This document shows, in pieces, positions 26,299 through 33,548 of a stretch of DNA of 33,548 nt; within the stretch, counting starts at the first letter, position 1, and every line of letters begins with the position of its first letter. Under the pieces are notes generated by a model, which saw only the letters and a list, made by a program, of their open reading frames with translations, was not told where the DNA came from and ran no database searches. Position numbers and translations under genes: made by a program. Source of the DNA: Cytophagales bacterium (lineage in GTDB: Bacteria > Bacteroidota > Bacteroidia > Cytophagales > Cyclobacteriaceae); NCBI GenBank assembly GCA_016124425.1, contig WGNT01000115.1, positions 1 to 33,548 of the forward strand, in the 5' to 3' direction.

Positions 26299-26469
26299 TT
26301 ACATTAGGTCTTTATAACATCTGGTACAATAATTAGTACTTTGATTATTTGTAAATTTGTTAATAAACTCAACAGTTGCACCTTTTAAAAGTTGATTAGC
26401 ATCCCCAAAAATTGGACTTTTTATCTCAGCGTTACAGTTGGGGCAAGTAGGTTTTGTTGCGGTAGCCAT
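26299..26469 (-). CDS. 56-residue zinc-ribbon protein, possibly N-terminal part of the YbjQ-type gene
   Basis: The ATG at 26469 opens a 56-codon frame with two CxxC knuckles (CPNC at residues 9-12, CTRC at 48-51) that should bind one zinc. It ends in KDLM at a TAA. The next codons after the TAA (AAA, GTG, CAT) continue in the same frame into the YbjQ-like ORF with no shift. A zinc ribbon followed by a linker and a YbjQ domain would be a sensible single protein of about 243 residues, so this is either one gene with a nonsense codon or two coupled genes. No clear promoter was found upstream. Confidence 0.6.
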   Translation of the reverse strand: MATATKPTCPNCNAEIKSPIFGDANQLLKGATVEFINKFTNNQSTNYCTRCYKDLM

Positions 26470-27389
26470 GAAATTTTGATTTTATGAAGTAAAAATGTCT
26501 TTACGTTAGGTTAAACAATATCCACCTTTTTTCCACATTAACAAACCAATCTAAATATAACAGGATTCTTGATCTTGCCTTATTAACTGCTGAATTATAA
26601 AAAGTTCGCAACGAGTTAAGCATCTTCTTTTGTCCATGTAGGTGGCTAAATGCTTCAGAAAGACTTAAAGGTGCATTTAAACCCATTCAATTCCACAAAT
26701 AGAATTTCCAAAAACCTTACTATAATCGGTAATTACAACTGCACCATTTTCGGTAAATTAGAATGCACCATATTGAGCAACCGAAAGATTGGCCGCCTTG
26801 TAGATTATTGTTTGGTTTCCAAAAGCCTTCGGTTTCTGTAACATACTTGTGTGAGTTCTCCTGCCAAGCGGGAAAAGTTACATTTGAATTGCAAATCATA
26901 ATGCGCTTTGAAAGGAGAACGCAACATTGGGTAAGCCCCAAAGCCCAAAGGGAAGGTGGGAGATGCGAAGAAAGATCAAAGAAATTGCTATTAATAGACA
27001 GGCAGCGATCATATTGGGTTGAATAAAGTACTCGCTTTTCAGTGAGGGCTTCGTCGTCTTGTCCGCCCACATAACTTTTTTCAATCTCCGCCTTTCCTAT
27101 TTTGGTCTATATGTTAAATTCCTTCATTTTTATTTCGGTATTTGACGTGAATTTAAGTCTTGTAATTACCGATTACATCCTATTGTTATTTGTGAAAAAA
27201 ATGCACTGTATTTCAAATCAAAGAGATATCTACGCTGATGATTTTTTATTTTGACGACATTTTAATCCCAATGTTTTGTAAATACTCCTTACTGATTATT
27301 TATTTTTTTGCACATTTTATTTACAAAATAAAATTATAAAGTTTTTTTCGAAATGGGGTTTATTTATTTTTTAGAAAAAATTATTAATC
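26470..27389. other. 920-base stretch without a confident gene
   Basis: Only short open frames occur here. A 61-codon ATG frame at 26501-26686 (minus) and a 62-codon TTG frame at 26896-27084 (minus), the latter with one hydrophobic segment, have no recognisable family. Short runs in other minus-strand frames near 26680-26760 look protein-like but are interrupted, so decayed coding DNA is possible. The only clear structure is a pair of 16-bp inverted repeats at 26723 and 27160. The last 250 bases are very AT-rich and probably hold the promoter of the DUF3575 gene. Confidence 0.5.
26723..27175. repeat. 453-base segment bounded by perfect 16-bp inverted repeats
   Basis: TAATCGGTAATTACAA at 26723-26738 is the exact reverse complement of 27160-27175. 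Each copy contains the palindrome GTAATTAC. The segment holds no complete gene. It could be a small non-autonomous mobile element or a pair of binding sites. I see no target-site duplication flanking it. Confidence 0.4.
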
Positions 27390-28162
27390 ATGAAAAAAAT
27401 CACCCTACTATGCCTCGTTAGTTGGATACTAATAGCTCCTTCTTATTGCCAAGAAGATAGCCCTACCAAGGAGTCTTTTGATAAAAACATTCTCAAAATC
27501 AATCTCACGGGATTGTTTTTGAAAAATTATGGATTTCAATATGAGCGAATGCTCGGACGAAAGACCTCGATTGCATTAGGGGTTCGCACACAGCCAAAGG
27601 GCGAACTTCCTCTACTCGGATTTTTAGAAAACCAGATCGATGATCTCGAGACTTTTTCCGACTCAGAAACATCAGCTATGGTAATACTGCAATTACACCG
27701 GAAATCCGATTTTACTTTGGTAAGAAGGGTGGACCGATCGGTTTTTACATCGCCCCCTACGCTCGCTATTCCAAATCCCAAGTAAGTCTTCAAGAATTTG
27801 AATTTTCTTTCGAAGAAACAGTAAACGGTCAGATATTCGAAGAAACACGTACGATTGAACTGACTGGTGAGGTCACAGGAATCACCGGTGGTCTAATGTT
27901 TGGGGCACAATGGAAATTGGGCAAGGCAGTCTACCTGGACTGGTGGATCATTGGAGGTTCTTTCGGTAGTTCCACCGGTTCGATCAATGCCGTAACAACT
28001 CTTGATCAAAATGAACAAGACGGACTGAGAGAAGAACTTAATAACCTTGACATCCCGCTACTAGACTATACCGTGAGGGTAGATGGAAATGGAGCAAAAA
28101 TGGATTTCGACGGACCATTTGCCAGTTTGAGGGGAGGGCTTTCCTTTGGAATCAAATTCTAG
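27390..28162 (+). pseudogene. frameshifted DUF3575-type outer-membrane beta-barrel protein
   Basis: The ATG frame begins with a signal peptide (MKKITLLCLVSWILIAPSYC) and ILKINLTGLFLKNYGFQYERML, typical of DUF3575 barrels. It leaves the homologous frame near 27655. The homologous sequence continues in another frame as NISYGNTAITPEIRFYFGKK, then FYIAPYARYSKSQ, then GAQWKLGKAVYLDWWIIGG, ending in GGLSFGIKF, the usual barrel C-terminus. Restoring one T to the T5 run at 27653-27657 joins both halves as ETFFRLRNISYGN. The full product would be about 257 residues. The break could be a true mutation, slippage or a sequencing error in a homopolymer. Confidence 0.85.
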
Positions 28163-28495
28163 CAGAACTTGAACTTTCTGGTCTTGGAAAACAATCTATT
28201 TGATTAAAGTGAGTGATAAATGTGGAGTTTTTTACAAGAGTTGCTGTTTGCTTTGATGCTCTTTGGAAGGATTTCTTTCTATGAGCTCAAGGGAATTGGC
28301 CAGTCAGTCTTTATCTGTTGTACCTCTAAGATAGCGTAAATGAAACCATCTTGTTGAAAGATTCAGGCTTTAAGATTCTGCATATGTAAATGACTAAAAA
28401 GGGCCATTTAAGGTTTAAAGCGATTTTAACAATTTTGCTTTGTACTTCTTACAATGCGGTTGCTAAATGATTTTAAGTTTAAAAATCTAATTATT
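28163..28495. other. intergenic stretch before the FISUMP-TPR gene
   Basis: About 330 bases contain no supported gene. On the minus strand, 28200-28340 encodes a short protein-like run with several stops (for example ELIERNPSKEHQS), which may be a decayed fragment. No clear -7/-33 promoter pair precedes the next gene. Confidence 0.4.
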
Positions 28496-29674
28496 ATGTT
28501 CAAAGTTTATTTAATTTCATTTATTGGCCTTTGGTATATTATCCATTCCTTTTCTGCTGAAAAGGAATTCGTTAATGAGTTTACTGAAAGATTTCAAGAT
28601 TTAGAATACGAGGAAGTCAAAATTGGCAGACAAACATGGATGAAAAAAAATTTAAACGTTTCCAGATTTCGTAATGGCGACCAAATTCCTCAAGCAAAAA
28701 CTTCAAAAGAATTTGAAGACGCAGGCTGGAAAAAAGAGCCTGCCTGGTGCTATTATAATTTTGATCCGAAGAATGGAGAAAAGTACGGGAAACTTTATAA
28801 TTGGTACGCAGTAATTGATCCTAGAGGATTAGCTCCAAACGGTTGGGAAATACCTACAAGCGGTGATTGGTATGAATTGCGTGAATATTTGGGTGGTGAA
28901 CTCGAAGCCATTGATCAATTGAAGAGTAAAACCGGATGGTTAAAAAAGGAGAACGGAAATAATAAAAGTGGGTTTTCAGGGCTTCCGGGAGGGTATTGGT
29001 CTGAAATTGGAGGAGACCTTAGTAATCCAAGTGGTTTCTATCCCTTAAATGATGTTGGAGTTTGGTGGAGTGCAACCGAACGGAGTTCTGAATTGGTGTC
29101 CGCCTATAGATTGGGTAGGAGATTTTTTCAATCAGATGTTAATAAAAGGGAAGGGTATTCAGTTCGCTGTATAAAGGAACCTGAAGAATATCGGCTTTTT
29201 GACAGTGGGAAAAAGAAATGGGACACAAGAGATTTTCAAGGGGCTATCCATGATTTTTCTAAAGGTATTGAAATTAATCCCGATGAGTTTTATTTTCCAT
29301 TATATTACTGGAGAGCTAGATCTAAAAGACAATTAAAGGATTATACCGGGGCATTGGAAGATCTTAATGTGATCCTACTGATTGAAAACTTTTGGGACCT
29401 TGATAAGGAATTAAAATACTTGGCTTATTATTATAGAGGAGTTACACATTCAAATATTGGAAACCAAAAGGAAGCGATACTTGATTTGACAAAGGCTATA
29501 GAATTAGGTATAGAACTCGGATCAAATAGTGCTACAGCTGATGCCTATTTACTGAGAGGAGGGGCTAGAGAGCTTGAGAATCAAAAGGATCTTGCTTGTT
29601 TAGATTTTTCTAAGGCCATCGAATTGGGAGTTTCTGAAAAGTTCCTAGGATATATAAAGGAGTATTGTAAATGA
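28496..29674 (+). CDS. exported FISUMP-domain protein with C-terminal TPR repeats
   Basis: I use the ATG at 28496, which starts a signal peptide (MFKVYLISFIGLWYIIHSFSA) and gives 392 residues; an ATG 14 codons upstream adds a poor N-terminus. Residues about 37-225 form a Fibrobacter succinogenes major paralogous (FISUMP) domain: IGRQTWMKKNLNVSRFRNGD, AWCYYNF, GKLYNWYAV, APNGWEIPTSGDWYEL, FSGLPGGY, WWSATE and YSVRCIKE. Residues about 230-390 hold tetratricopeptide-like repeats (DFQGAIHDFSKGIEINPDE, EAILDLTKAIELG, ACLDFSKAIELG). The protein should be periplasmic or surface-exposed; its role is unknown. The combination suggests protein binding. Confidence 0.82.
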   Translation: MFKVYLISFIGLWYIIHSFSAEKEFVNEFTERFQDLEYEEVKIGRQTWMKKNLNVSRFRNGDQIPQAKTSKEFEDAGWKKEPAWCYYNFDPKNGEKYGKLYNWYAVIDPRGLAPNGWEIPTSGDWYELREYLGGELEAIDQLKSKTGWLKKENGNNKSGFSGLPGGYWSEIGGDLSNPSGFYPLNDVGVWWSATERSSELVSAYRLGRRFFQSDVNKREGYSVRCIKEPEEYRLFDSGKKKWDTRDFQGAIHDFSKGIEINPDEFYFPLYYWRARSKRQLKDYTGALEDLNVILLIENFWDLDKELKYLAYYYRGVTHSNIGNQKEAILDLTKAIELGIELGSNSATADAYLLRGGARELENQKDLACLDFSKAIELGVSEKFLGYIKEYCK

Positions 29675-29881
29675 AAGAAGTAATCTGATAGGTATATTGA
29701 CGTCGCCATTTAAGTACATACAATTTCGGATATAGATAATTTGTTTGACTTCATCATCTTATTCATGAGATTATGAAAGATGTTATCCTTGATTTGAGAT
29801 CTGTTTATTCTGTAGGAGTACTGTAAGCGAACGCTTACCCCCATCTGTTTTTTCCGGTAGGGGTTACAGATCTTTGCAGGC

Positions 29882-30184
29882 ATGAAAGATCCACAAGCTA
29901 CATCCCCTAGGGATTATTACCATTCCCTGTATGAAGAATGGAAGGCCAGCGGCATTTCCGTCGGCCCGTTCTGCAAACAAGCATCTGTCAAGTACGCCAC
30001 TTTTCGCTACTGGTCCAAAAAGTTTGACCAGGAAGAGATGGGCGGTTCGGGCTTTACCGAGTTGCGGGTCGGCTCTCCCAGTCCTGATCCCGTACCTGTC
30101 GCCGTGTTGAACTTCCCCAACGGTGCCAGCCTATCCTTCCACCAACTGCCGGATCCCGTTTGGCTCCGGGCGCTGATACCCTAA
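29882..30184 (+). CDS. tnpA: IS66-family accessory protein TnpA
   Basis: The 100-residue product has the small helix-turn-helix layout of IS66 OrfA: YHSLYEEWKASGISVGPFCKQASVKYATFRYW is the typical SGxSxxxFCxxxxxxxxTFxxW pattern, followed by a short C-terminal strand region (VAVLNFPNGASLSF) of the kind seen in this family. It would help the TnpC transposase recognise the IS ends. The frame is intact although the rest of the element is lost. It lies 59 bases inside the left terminus and three bases before the tnpB remnant. Confidence 0.85.
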   Translation: MKDPQATSPRDYYHSLYEEWKASGISVGPFCKQASVKYATFRYWSKKFDQEEMGGSGFTELRVGSPSPDPVPVAVLNFPNGASLSFHQLPDPVWLRALIP

Positions 30185-30187
30185 TCC

Positions 30188-30337
30188 ATGCTGTCCCTTT
30201 CCTCCTCCGCACGTTATTTTCTCTACCAGCAGCCAGTGGACATGCGTTGCGGTATCTACTCCCTGGCAGGCCTGGTCCAAAACAACCTCGGCCTTGATCC
30301 TCTGTCGGGGGCCGTGTTCATCCGTGTAGGGTTTTAA
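30188..30337 (+). pseudogene. tnpB: IS66 TnpB, 5' fragment
   Basis: The ATG at 30188 starts MLSLSSSARYFLYQQPVDMR, then SLAGLVQNNLG and DPLSGAVFI, the N-terminus of IS66 TnpB (about 115 residues when complete). After FI the homology ends and the frame runs into a TAA at 30335-30337. Only 49 codons remain. The break coincides with the junction to the ABC-transporter remnant. Confidence 0.85.
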
Positions 30338-30544
30338 CCAAGTAACTTGGATATGGAAATGCGTGCTAACCTGCACCAATACATCTTTCAGTTTCCTAAA
30401 AACTATGAACTCACCACTTTTGTGGTCAGCCACGACGCTTCCGAAATCAGCCGCATGGCTCAACGGGTCCTGGTAATGGAAAATGGAAAGTTCAGTTTTG
30501 ACGGAGATCCCAAAAAGTTTTTTTATTCATTAACTGTTCCGTAA
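30338..30544 (+). pseudogene. ABC-transporter ATPase, 3' fragment (ModC/CysA-like)
   Basis: The frame begins at the D-loop (PSNLDMEMR, as in the DEPLSNLD context) and contains the H-loop TTFVVSHDASEISRMAQRVLVMENGKF, then GDPKKFF and the natural C-terminus. About 68 residues remain; the Walker A, signature and Walker B motifs are missing, so it cannot bind ATP. The HDASEI and VLVMENG pattern resembles molybdate or sulfate importer ATPases. It was cut by the event that left the IS66 fragment upstream. No partner permease gene is in the window. Confidence 0.8.
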
Positions 30545-30690
30545 TATTTGATATTTTGTCAAAATGGTTATATTTAATTTTTTATAATTGTCAATTTTAT
30601 CTGAAACAAGTAGTGAAGCCAACACCTGCCGCCAACTCCTTCTGTTTGTTGGTTCAGGTTGCTGGTTCAAACGTGTAAACCTGATCGATT

Positions 30691-31383
30691 ATGCAAGATA
30701 TCTCATCCCTCCTATTGGCCATGCAGAATAGAGTTGACGGCTGGAAAAGCAGTGGTGATCGAAGGCATGTATTCCTGAGTTGTTATTCCATGATGAGCCA
30801 GTCCATGCTTGAGGCTATCAATAAGGAACAATTCATCCATGGCACCTGGGTTTCACAACTACTTCTGCGGTTTTCCCAATATTATTTTGACGCCTTGGAG
30901 CATTACGAACAGAACCCGGAAGCATCTCCAATGGTATGGCGACAGGTTCACGATGCCAGTAGGAATCCCAAAATCAACGTCACCCAAAATTTGTTACTAG
31001 GAGTAAATGCCCACATTAATTATGACCTGCCCCTGGCCCTGTATGATTGTTTGGTGGATACCTGGACACAATTACCGGAAAACCATAAAGAAACCCTGAA
31101 GAGAGACCATGAATTGGTAAATGAAATCATCGCCAATACTATTGATTCAGTACAGGACAGTATCATAAACCCTTCCTCTTGGAGCATGGCTGCGCTGGAT
31201 GTAATTATGTGCAGGGCCGATGAATGGCTGCTTTCAAAACTGATCAGTTCCTGGAGAAATGATGTCTGGCAGGTTAACCTTCAGTTATTGTCCTCTAAAG
31301 GTTTGGAGAACCGAGAACTCATTCGGAAAGAGCAGGAAATCCAGGTGGCGCGTAGAGGAGAACAGTTTATCAGGTACCTGTAG
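30691..31383 (+). CDS. DUF5995-family protein
   Basis: The 230-residue protein is soluble, largely alpha-helical, without signal peptide or membrane segment. The pattern (FIHGTWVSQLLLRFSQYYFDAL, then SPMVWRQVHDAS, then the conserved NLLLGVNAHINYDLPLALYD) matches the DUF5995 family as I remember it; the histidines of VNAHINYDL and of the flanking helices could bind metal, but this is inference. It sits alone between an ABC-ATPase remnant and a transposase remnant, is intact, and has the composition of the surrounding accessory DNA. The function is unknown. Confidence 0.8.
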   Translation: MQDISSLLLAMQNRVDGWKSSGDRRHVFLSCYSMMSQSMLEAINKEQFIHGTWVSQLLLRFSQYYFDALEHYEQNPEASPMVWRQVHDASRNPKINVTQNLLLGVNAHINYDLPLALYDCLVDTWTQLPENHKETLKRDHELVNEIIANTIDSVQDSIINPSSWSMAALDVIMCRADEWLLSKLISSWRNDVWQVNLQLLSSKGLENRELIRKEQEIQVARRGEQFIRYL

Positions 31384-31480
31384 TACAAATTGCAGTAAAA
31401 CTCGCTAATTCCCAGCCAAATAGTGTGGACTGTTTCTAATAAATGGGTAAATTAGTTCTTGAACGATTTGCTGCATAATT

Positions 31481-31700
31481 AAAGAAAAATTCAAGGGGAA
31501 ATATCGAAATGAATCTGCCCGGATGCAAAATTGGTATTATGGAAGCGATGCTGCCTATTTCATTACCATTTGCCTGGCAATCCCGTTTTCACGACCACAT
31601 CATCCGAAATGATCAATCATTTCAACGAATTTCAAATTACATAAAAAATAATCCTTCCAATTGGAAGGACGATACATTTTTCACCTCAATTAAATGCTAG
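31481..31700 (+). pseudogene. REP-associated tyrosine (IS200/IS605-like) transposase, internally deleted
   Basis: Two pieces of a RAYT-type transposase are fused in different frames. From 31481 one frame reads KEKFKGKYRNESARMQNW, then GSDAAYFITIC, the family N-terminus. In the next frame, from about 31573, FAWQSRFHDHIIRNDQSF and ISNYIKNNPSNWKDD form the family C-terminus with the catalytic-region HDHIIR context. The middle, including the HUH motif, is missing. A first ATG is also absent (ATT stands at the expected place). It cannot be functional. Confidence 0.8.
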
Positions 31701-32074
31701 AGAAACAGACGATCGCGGAGATATCTTGGTAAGCAAACTGCCCGACCTTATAGCACAGATGAGCGAACGACCATTGACTTGATATGAAAGCGTTTGGATG
31801 AAAAGAACAACGAAGCGGTGGAATTGGGGTCGGTCCTATTGTTGACTTCGATCATCGTTGGATAGGACTTCGCTTCGTGAAAGGGCCAACTTCAGCAGAC
31901 AATTTTATACCGAATCGTTTAGTTCATTGGTTCCAAGGTGATTTTTTGAGATCCATAATAAATCATTTTGATTTGATGTAATGTAGCCGAATTTTCGGTA
32001 AATCTCTCACCTGAAGGGTGTCAGTTCCACGACACCTTACATGGATAAAGGCCAAGTCTTTTAGCGACAACTTT
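31701..32074. other. gene-free stretch with hairpins
   Basis: No ORF here looks real. The stretch contains the large imperfect hairpin at 31810-31878 and a smaller one at 32014-32038 (GGTGTC with GACACC, one bulge, 8-base loop). Neither is followed by a U-run on either strand, so they are not obvious terminators for the broken kinase gene ending at 32075. Confidence 0.5.
31810..31878. repeat. two-stem imperfect hairpin, REP-like
   Basis: ACGAAGCG (31810-31817) pairs with CGCTTCGT (31871-31878), and inside it GTCCTAT (31833-31839) pairs with ATAGGAC (31862-31868). The two stems are separated by 15 bases on one side and TT on the other. The position 110 bases after a RAYT transposase remnant suggests a REP-type target of that transposase, which is inference. 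Confidence 0.5.
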
Positions 32075-33548
32075 TTATTTTCGGAAATCACTCGGGTTAA
32101 TCTTAAACTCTATTTGAAAAGTACGGGAAAAATAATTCGGATCAGAAAAACCTACCTGGTAGGCAATTTCTGAGATGTTCATTTCGGTGGTTTGCAATAA
32201 ATTCATTCCATTTTTCAATCGGATCGAGCGAATAAACTGAGAAGGGGTCTTCCCGGTTAATGCTTTTAACTTCCGATAGACCTGCATTTGACCCATTCCC
32301 ACAGACTCGAACAATTGGGCCGGACCAAATTCAGTATCATCGAGATTGGACTCAACTGCCTCTTTGAGTTTTTGCAGGAACAGCTCTTCTGGGCCGGGAG
32401 ATGATATGGGTACATTATCTTGTGCACCTTCCTTTACTAGGTTAGCATATTTTTTCTGAAGTTTTTTCCTGATCGATATGAGATGGGAAATACGTATCTT
32501 CAATTCTTCTTTGTGGAAGGGTTTTGCCAAGTAGGCATCGGCCCCATACCCTAGGCCTTCGACCCTGTCTTCTTGCGTAGCTCTTGCCGTGAGCAATATG
32601 ATAGGGATATGACTTGTCCGCTCGTCCTTTTTTAGGGCTTCACATACTTCAAAACCGTTCTTTTCCGGCATCATTACATCGCTGATAATAATATCTGGTA
32701 CGAGCACAAAGGCTTTATCTATGCCTTTTTGCCCATTTCCCGCCGTGTAAACCACAAATTTATCCAACAAGCTTTGGATATAAGTGATGACATCTGGGTT
32801 GTCATCAATGACAAGTATAATCGGAGAGCCGGCTATTCTGGCCATCACATTTTCCGCTGTTGGGCCCTCCTTGAGTGTTGTAATCTTTTCCACACCCCGC
32901 GTAAGCACTGTGTTGACAACAAAATTACCAGCGATACTATTTCTAGAAATGGGCAACAGAATGTGAAAGACCGTACCCTCAAAGGGCGTGCTTTCCACAT
33001 ATATGTTGCCTTTCATCATCTCTACGAGTTCCTTGCTCAATGCCAAACCTATCCCAGTTCCTTCATCTTTGCGGGTCGAGGAATCATCTATCTGATAAAA
33101 CCTGTCGAATATGTGGGGCAATTTGTCCACTGAAATACCGATACCAGTATCCATCACTTTTATATATAGTTGTTCGTCCGCTACATCCATTTTTTTCGCT
33201 ACATGCAACGTAACCTTACCATTCTTTTTGGTAAACTTGATCGCATTGGACAACAGGTTATAAACGATCTGCTGTATCTTTTCTTCATCAAAATCCATGA
33301 TCACCTCTTTTTCCACTGAAAAGAACGTAAGATGGATGTGCTTATCCCCCGCCATCGATAGGCGATCACATCGCCTTGTCGCATGTTAAGTTTTAGCTGC
33401 CCGGCGTCCAGCTTGGAGAGATCGAGGAGTTGGTTGATCAACCTGAGCAGGTTATTGCCATTCCGATAGATCAAAGAGATTCCTTGATGTAGGTCTTTCT
33501 TATTAATGGGCCATGCACGTTGATCGGCAAGTTGCTCGGCGATTCCGA
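32075..33548 (-). pseudogene. hybrid sensor kinase/response regulator with AraC domain, frame-broken, 5' end outside the window
   Basis: From the window edge down to 33356 one frame encodes the end of the HisKA domain (NGNNLLRLINQLLDLSKLDAG, then MRQGDVIAY). At 33356-33358 the homology jumps to another frame, which continues from the ATG at 33355 as AGDKHIHLTFFS, then HATPase (YNLLSNAIKFTK, DTGIGI, GTGIGLAL), a receiver domain (VIDDNPD, phospho-Asp in ISDVMMP, LLTA, KPF) and a C-terminal AraC HTH (ISEIAYQVGFSDPNYFSRTF). About ten residues expected between DVIAY and the next segment are missing, consistent with a deletion of about 28 bases that also shifts frame. The downstream piece could still be translated from its ATG. 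Confidence 0.8.

Larger units (their letters stand above)
29823..30337 (+). mobile_element. truncated IS66-family insertion sequence (left end only)
   Basis: The left terminus begins GTAAGCG at 29823 and forms the palindrome GTAAGCGAACGCTTAC, as IS66 ends often do. A complete accessory gene (tnpA-like) and the first 47 or so codons of the tnpB-like gene follow. At about 30334 the element stops abruptly and unrelated ABC-transporter sequence begins. The rest of tnpB, the tnpC transposase and the right terminal repeat are absent, so it cannot move by itself. Confidence 0.85.

Noticed and set aside
26501..27084. Short minus-strand ORFs as real genes
   Set aside because: They have no recognisable family, poor starts (one TTG), and the protein-like runs are interrupted in several frames; treated as non-coding or decayed.
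29823..31383. A complete IS66 element carrying the DUF5995 gene as a passenger
   Set aside because: tnpB is cut, tnpC is absent, and no right terminal repeat is seen before or after the DUF5995 gene.
32014..32038. Hairpin as terminator of the hybrid sensor gene
   Set aside because: On the minus strand no U-run follows the stem, and the stem has a bulge.

Overview
The window looks like a chromosomal segment of a Bacteroidota bacterium, most likely of the order Cytophagales (Cyclobacteriaceae-like). That assignment is inference. It rests on short-signal lipoproteins of Bacteroidota type (DUF6252-like and lipocalin-like), a DUF3575 barrel protein, a FISUMP domain, a hybrid two-component protein ending in an AraC domain, TTG-N17-23-TAnnTTTG promoters and very few Shine-Dalgarno sequences.

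Layout. 1-2.8 kb: a small membrane protein, then a minus-strand pair of a zinc-dependent alcohol dehydrogenase and an OPA-type MFS transporter. 3.2-3.8 kb: a lipoprotein, then a bidirectional terminator. 3.86-15.06 kb: one long minus-strand branched-chain amino acid operon, in transcription order ilvD-ilvB-ilvN-ilvC-leuA-leuC-leuD-cimA-leuB. It is preceded at 15.10-15.22 kb by a 15-codon leader peptide with 11 Ile/Val/Leu codons and a complete attenuator (mutually exclusive 1:2, 2:3 and 3:4 pairings and a U8 terminator). 15.6-25.2 kb is a housekeeping block: ispE, an EamA transporter, an LptF/LptG permease, tgt, a plus-strand glycosyltransferase/ECF sigma/rsmG overlap operon, a lipoprotein, and an era-der operon. 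25.33-25.54 kb is an initiator tRNA-Met gene with its own promoter and terminator.

From 25.7 kb onward the window is accessory and eroded. It holds a zinc-ribbon ORF and a YbjQ-type ORF separated only by one in-frame stop, a frameshifted DUF3575 gene, a FISUMP-TPR protein, a truncated IS66 joined to the tail of an ABC-transporter ATPase gene, a DUF5995 protein, an internally deleted RAYT transposase beside a large imperfect hairpin, and a hybrid sensor kinase/response regulator broken by a short deletion that runs off the window end.

How the genes work together. The operon encodes every step from pyruvate (and 2-oxobutyrate) to the Val and Ile keto acids, and the leucine chain extension. The second LeuA-like enzyme closely resembles Leptospira citramalate synthase. 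With LeuCD and LeuB it would make 2-oxobutyrate from pyruvate, so isoleucine could be made without threonine deaminase, which is absent from this operon. The strongest unusual signal in the window is the ribosome-mediated attenuator in front of this operon.
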